Below, piece by piece: positions 58,855 through 64,000 of a stretch of DNA of 64,000 bases; position 1 is the stretch's first letter; each line of letters starts with the position of its first letter. The stretch is from Panax quinquefolius. Its lineage: Eukaryota > Streptophyta > Magnoliopsida > Apiales > Araliaceae. The notes beneath the pieces are model-generated. The model searched no databases, was not told the origin of the DNA, and saw only the letters and a list, made by a program, of their open reading frames with translations. A program made the position numbers and the translations under genes. The DNA is taken from contig CM035164.1 in the NCBI GenBank assembly GCA_020205615.1, positions 124,847,537-124,911,536 on the forward strand, in the 5' to 3' direction.

Positions 58855-61690
58855 TAAAAGCCAATCGCCATTGTATCTTATTCTCTTCTTCTCTAAAGTG
58901 ACGATTATCCTGCTTGTTGGATAAGCTTTAGTTAATGGATATGTAATGTTGTTCTTGAGAGTCCACCATCTCTATAGTGATTTCCCATCTTTCAATGATT
59001 CTTATAATCAAATGAAAGTGCCACAACACATGTTTAGATCCAAGATGAGACTTAGGAACTATTCCTAGTTACGTAATAAACTTTTAATCCAAACAATCAA
59101 CTTGCGACTTCATTTATAGCTATTTACTTTGTCTTTATCACTAAACCAAAGAACTCTTTCTTTGTTTGGAACATTTCGATTCAACTTTGCCACCGATTCG
59201 AGGTAACACTTTACCTTAAAGTGGATTTTCGTCGTCTTGGTGCATACGAAAAACTTGAGTGCATAAAGCCCTCTAGTTTTAATTCGGACCCACCATGAAT
59301 ATGATCACATCCTTGAGTGTTGGGTTAAGCACTTTAAGATGTTTTCAGCGACTCATGAGTGAATTTCTCCATAATATGATGATCGATATCGGTCTCGTAC
59401 ATTTCATTGCATGCATGATTGTCACTCATGCGACCTCTTTTTTCGAAGTCTTTGGGGACTATTAAGAGATACACTCCATAGCTCATCGACATGAGACATC
59501 TCTTGGAGTTTGCCATGCTAAAACGACTTTAGCATCATATGAATATCGTTCCTTGGATTAAGTCGAGCATCCTCTTAAATCTATTTATATAGATTTTATC
59601 CCCAATTAAGATACTCTTCCCAAACCATTCATGGAGGAATGTTTAGACAACTTTATCTTCTTGATTGTAGCATTGGTATGTAATTCCTCATCCGTAGTAT
59701 ATCAACATATAATACTAGAAATTTCACGACGCTCCCATTTGACCCTTTTGTACACACTCAAACTCTTACCTCATCGAATGTAACTCGGATCATCATCTTC
59801 ATGATGTGTACCTCATCATCATCATCCATGATGAATCCATACCTCCTAGGTATCTTTGGTACTATTCAGTTCTTATTGGGTTTTGTGGTACAATAGATCT
59901 ATCTACAAGTTCTTCTTATTTGACTTATAGTGTTTTGTGGTTCTTAAACTCTTGAAGATCTATTATCCTCCCACTAGCCCTTGATGATAAACACCTTTAT
60001 CTTAGAAGGCGGCGTGTTCATAACAAACACCTTTTGCTAAGTAGGATTATAGAACATATACCCTAAACTTACTTTAGGATGTCCCACAAATCAGACTTGT
60101 CAAATTTTATCCCAAGCTTATCCTTTGAAACCTTTTTCACATAAGTTGGACAACCCTTATCTTAACATACTTAAGATTAGGAATCCTCCACATCCATAAC
60201 TTTTATGGAGTCTTGGGGTGGATTTTATGGTTACCATTTTGTAGATATCTGACCATTTCTAGGATATGACCTGAGAGGGATCTTTGAAATGTCGGTAAAA
60301 TCATTATGGACCGCACCATGTCCAACAAGGTACGATTTTTCATTCGGATACATCAATCAATTATTACGTGTCGAGGTGTGTCCATTATGAGAAAACCATT
60401 TGAGATGATCTAGAAACTTATTGCACAAGTATTTATTCCTTGATCTAATCAAAGAATCTTAATACTTTGCCAATTTATTTCATTTTTAATTCTTTGAACC
60501 TTTCAAATAATTCACACTTGTATTCAACAAATACATACATTCAACTCTTTGAATGATCATCTCCTTTTCTTATACTAGTTTGTTCAATTTACAAAATAAT
60601 TTTTCACGTAAATCAAGTATACAAAATCCATTAAGTAATCTTTCGATTCTATACTGAAACATTATTATTATAAATAGAACAACAATTGTTCTTAATTATA
60701 ATACCAAAGATTTCATTGTCCAACAATAAAATGGAAATAATGTTTTCAACGAGAACTAGAATACAATAACAACTTATTGACTTAATAGATTTGCCGTAGG
60801 CGATCTTTAAACTATAAGTTTCTATGGCTAATGTTGCAACCTTTGCTTCATTTCCCACACATAGGATTACTTATATTTGTTTAGCTTTCTACTTACTGCT
60901 TGGTCCTTCATAAATCTATATTTATGATAACCAAAGTCGGTATCCAATACCCAGTAGAACCTTGACTTAAAGAAAAATTTATTTTAAATCATGAACAAAT
61001 TTGTATTTATAATCAAAACTTCACTAAGCTTCTTTTGTTTAGCCTCTGCAAGATGCTTCTCATGATTTCTTTCCGATGTTCGGGGCTTATTGCGGTGGAA
61101 GCAAACTCCTTTCTATCCATATCGGTTTTATTCTTATTATCCTTTGTTTTTGCCTTTCTATTTACCTTCTTTGAATCGTTCTTCTTTTGGAAGATCCTTT
61201 GGCCTCTACCGGTAAGACTTGATCTTTCTTGGTTGGAAAGTGACTCTCAATATTTTTCAATATGTTAAGCAAATCGGTGAAGTGATATCTAGCTTGTTCA
61301 TATAAAAATTCACAACAATTGTGAAAGAGTCCGGGAGTGAGTGCAAGATCAAATCTTGGCTCAACTCTCCATCCATGACAAAACCATTTGTCTAATTGAT
61401 CAATCAAATTGATTATGTTAAGAACTTTTTATGCATCTTTATAGTACCATTGGCCATTCTAGATCGGAAGAGCTCCTTAGATATCGATATCTATCGGTCC
61501 TACTTTCCTCACCATCAACTACTTGATGTGCGGGGAGTAGAAGTATCCATAGTTTCAGTTGTGGCTGAAGCTTGTTACTCATGGATCTGAGCATGATGCA
61601 TTGAGCCAATGTGCATCATCTTGCCACTTTTTAAAAGTAGCAATCTCTTCCTCGGAGGCATTATGCGCAACCATTGCGAGGGATAGGCGT
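58855..61690 (-). pseudogene. Copia gag-pol remnants of element F
   Basis: Collinear with 17080-19990 of G. Readable on the minus strand are the gag pieces CHGWRVEPRFDLALTPGLFH and ARYHFTDLLNILKNIESHF (61162-61407), and further left the RNase H end near 59020-59200. Much interrupted, with no intact domain. Confidence 0.7.
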
Positions 61691-61919
61691 ATTATTAAGG
61701 ACATAAGATAATTCCTTAACGTAAAATGAATTTTTAATAATTAACAACATTTTAACATACATTCTTTTTGTATTAATTACCAAAATAAATTAGGTCTTGT
61801 TTTAAATTGGTATCTCCCACTATTTTCTTCAAACTATATTACCTCACTTATATATTTCGACAAAATCTAATTAAAGATTTCTTTAGTGAGAATAAGGATC
61901 CCATTTCAAATGTATATAG

Positions 61920-62211
61920 CCTTGTGGTGACACAACAAACTATATATAAATAAATAGGTAGACAACTTTTGTCAATTACATCAACTATCTGACTCCTTTT
62001 CTTTTGCCTCTTAGATTATTTTGATCAGTGGTGGCACATCCAGAATCAAAATTATCCAAGTTAAGTCCGACCTAGAACTCCATATATTCAAAAAGAAAAT
62101 ATCATCCTTGTGGTGACACAACAAAATAATATTGTTCAATTTTCTTTATAAGCATCAAATGTGATAAATTAACATCTTAAATACATAATACTTGCCTTGT
62201 GGTGACACAAC
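61920..62211 (-). repeat. Four-fold hairpin motif in the F leader
   Basis: CCTTGTGGTGACACAAC at 61920-61936, 62106-62122 and 62195-62211, plus the degenerate copy TCAGTGGTGGCACATCC at 62025-62041. Start-to-start spacings of 105, 81 and 89 compare with 104, 82 and 90 in G read in the opposite direction. Confidence 0.85.
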
Positions 62212-62445
62212 AAACTCATATTAAATATTTAATACTCTATCAATTTTATCATGCTAGAAAGCGCGGCGTTCGATATTCTAAATATCTTTGAGCGCTTAGG
62301 ACTTAATATAAAAATTGAGGGGTTTGTTATTAATTTGTCTCATCTTGTTTAAGCGTGCATATTTACATATATATATATAAATATCGCGTCGTATTAATGA
62401 ACATCTGAAGCATGTTTGCATAATATATAATATATATAGTATAAG

Positions 62446-62479
62446 TGTTCACTTCCCCCAAAATTAGGTATACATCACA
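62446..62479 (-). mobile_element. Gypsy LTR end fragment M (reverse)
   Basis: 34 bp containing CCCCCAAAATTAGGTATACA, the inverted terminus of the gypsy LTR also seen at 33940 and 41312. It is cut by the start of LTR K. It probably marks a reverse element that inserted into F and whose remainder lies beyond K. Confidence 0.55.
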
Positions 62480-64000
62480 TGTGAGACCCAGTTTTTATCA
62501 ATAAAGATTTAAATTTTGTCGAAATAATTTTTAATATTATGGTGTGAATTTGAGATAATATTATAGTTGTGGGTAGTATTTATAAATTTTGCAAAGTATG
62601 CAAGTGGTTATATTATATTAGATTGGTGGGGAATATTAGGTTTAGCGAGGGAATATTAAATGCAATGGCTCAATCATTGGTGGACCCTAGCGAAAATTAT
62701 TATCGGATTGAAAAGCGACAAAAAATATTTTATTGAAATAACGGCGGAAGTTTTACTGGTTGATCTTTGTTGAACTACTTTCGGTAGTAAAAGTACGATG
62801 TCGTGTGGTTGCATAGTAGTACACGCTATTGATTATTGATGCTTATGTGAAAGTCACTTTCGGTTTGATTCCATTATTGTCGATTAATAATATGAATTAT
62901 TATAGCGATAATGGCGTTTTGTTTTATTAAGTATTATTAACGTAATAAAAGCGAAACATCTTTATATAAAATAGAATACTTTATTAAAGTTATTACATAA
63001 ATAGAATATATTATATTTTATTATGCATAGTGTTGCGTAATGTTTTACATAGTGTTTTGCATAGTGTTTTGCATAGTGTTTGCATAGTAAAATGTTTTTA
63101 TATAAATAGAATATATTATATTTTATTTAAAAGATTTTTGCTTTAAATATGAATAGTCAGATTAAAGTAAATCAATACAGACCGTTCATGGATTAATTCT
63201 TATGCATTCCATTTTCTATAAATAGAAGCTCATTCCTTCATTATTTTCTTACGAATTCATTGAAACTACAGAGAGAAATTATAGAGAAGCTATAGAGAGA
63301 AAATCTATAGAAAGAAGAAGAAGAGTATTACTACTACTTCACTTTGCCAATATTCGATTCTTTCTAAGGTAAGGGGTATTATTTGTTGTGTGCACGTAAG
63401 GGGTGTTATTCTTTCTTCTTGAAGAGAACTTACATTATTCCATTCATTTATTATTACATTGGAATAACTTTTGTAAAAAGTGGCATACCTATACATAACT
63501 TTGTGTCTGTGCGGTACCTATACTTGGTGAAATCCTTATGTTATTCCATTGCTTATTATTACATTGGAATAACTTTGTATCTGTGATTTACCCTATACTT
63601 GGTGACATTCTTCTATTATTACATTGGAACATCACATGCATGTGTTTTTACAGGACTGGTTAAAATTTTATTATTACATTGGAACATCACATGCATGTGT
63701 TTTACAGGACTGGTTCCGTCTTTATCATTACATTGGAATATCCTATCATGTGTTTTACAGGATGCAGTTCCATCTTTATTATTACATTGGAACATCACAG
63801 CCGGGGTGTGAATTTCACGACACAGTTTAAGATTATTATTATTACATTGGAATAACTTTGTCTGATCATAATCTTTGCATGCATGGTGATTTCTTTTGTT
63901 ATTCCATTCTTTATTATACCCGGTTAGTTAAAACTTTGACTTATACTCCATGAAATTAGTAGAATATCCTTGATATTTGCGTTTCATCGATATCTTTTCA
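62480..64000 (+). mobile_element. Gypsy LTR K (forward), runs off the window
   Basis: Starts TGTGAGACCCAG and is collinear with the B/D-type LTR. Contains TATA (CTATAAATAG, 63216-63225), a donor-like AAGGTAAGGGG (63366-63376) and an expanded minisatellite (63420-63960) with units such as ATTATTACATTGGAACATCA. It could be a solo LTR, a new 5' LTR or the 3' LTR of D; the window does not decide. Confidence 0.78.

Larger units (their letters stand above)
56947..62445 (-). mobile_element. Element F: Ty1/copia retrotransposon (reverse), 5' end truncated
   Basis: Same family as G. The complete 3' LTR is on the left (56947-58839), then purine tract, pol and gag remnants, and the leader with the four hairpin motifs (61920-62211). 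It ends at about 62445, at a point equivalent to G position 16250. The first 1.7 kb of the G leader, the primer binding site and the 5' LTR are missing. Confidence 0.82.

Noticed and set aside
63600..63860. Regularly spaced repeats resembling a CRISPR array
   Set aside because: Units are imperfect, contiguous and part of a plant retrotransposon LTR; spacers are not unique and similar arrays sit in other LTR copies.

Overview
The window is nuclear DNA of a flowering plant, almost certainly a eudicot. It is strongly AT-rich, has plant-type gene ends and plant MITEs, and is dominated by long terminal repeat (LTR) retrotransposons nested in one another. The sequence gives no rRNA, tRNA or organelle signature and does not fix the species.

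Layout. 1-608 holds the 3' end of an alcohol dehydrogenase-like (RTN4IP1-type quinone oxidoreductase) gene; only its last exon is visible. 609-7075 is intergenic DNA with microsatellites, three copies of one hAT-like MITE family, and a 1.3 kb Pack-MULE-type transposon with 10-bp target-site duplications that carries a two-exon fragment of the Golgi tether gene COG8. 7076-25370 is a Ty3/gypsy chromovirus (element H). A same-family solo LTR (I) sits inside its 5' LTR, and a complete Ty1/copia element (G, 12703-21879) sits inside its internal region. 25371-29130 is intergenic, with two Stowaway-type MITEs and one hAT MITE with a perfect 8-bp duplication. 29131-31320 is the only intact protein gene, a single-exon 729-residue plant-specific protein of the kind often labelled 'protamine P1-like'. 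31910-32180 is a miniature LTR retrotransposon (SMART/TRIM type) with 37-bp LTRs.

From 32585 to the window end there is a deep retrotransposon nest. A reverse LTR (J) holds a forward LTR (C). C holds a minus-strand chromovirus (B, 33940-50988) whose 5' LTR was hit by a plus-strand chromovirus (A, 41452-48508). Further along, C holds a forward LTR plus leader (D, from 51670) that contains a solo LTR (E) and reverse copia sequences (L and F, 56306-62445). A last forward LTR (K, from 62480) runs off the end. Perfect 5-bp duplications delimit I, A and B.

How the parts relate. The gypsy copies share LTR ends (TGTAAGACC...CGTCACA), an initiator-Met-type primer binding site and a purine tract of the AAGGAGGGAGG type. 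B has gag, protease, RT, RNase H, integrase and a C-terminal chromodomain in order, although its frames are broken. A and H both lack the RT palm with what looks like the same junction, which suggests a non-autonomous lineage mobilised by B-like relatives. The two copia elements share a leader with a small hairpin motif repeated four times at conserved spacing. Many small differences between LTR copies cluster at a few short tracts and may be base-calling or assembly errors in methylated repeats, so individual frameshifts in the transposon genes should not be over-read.
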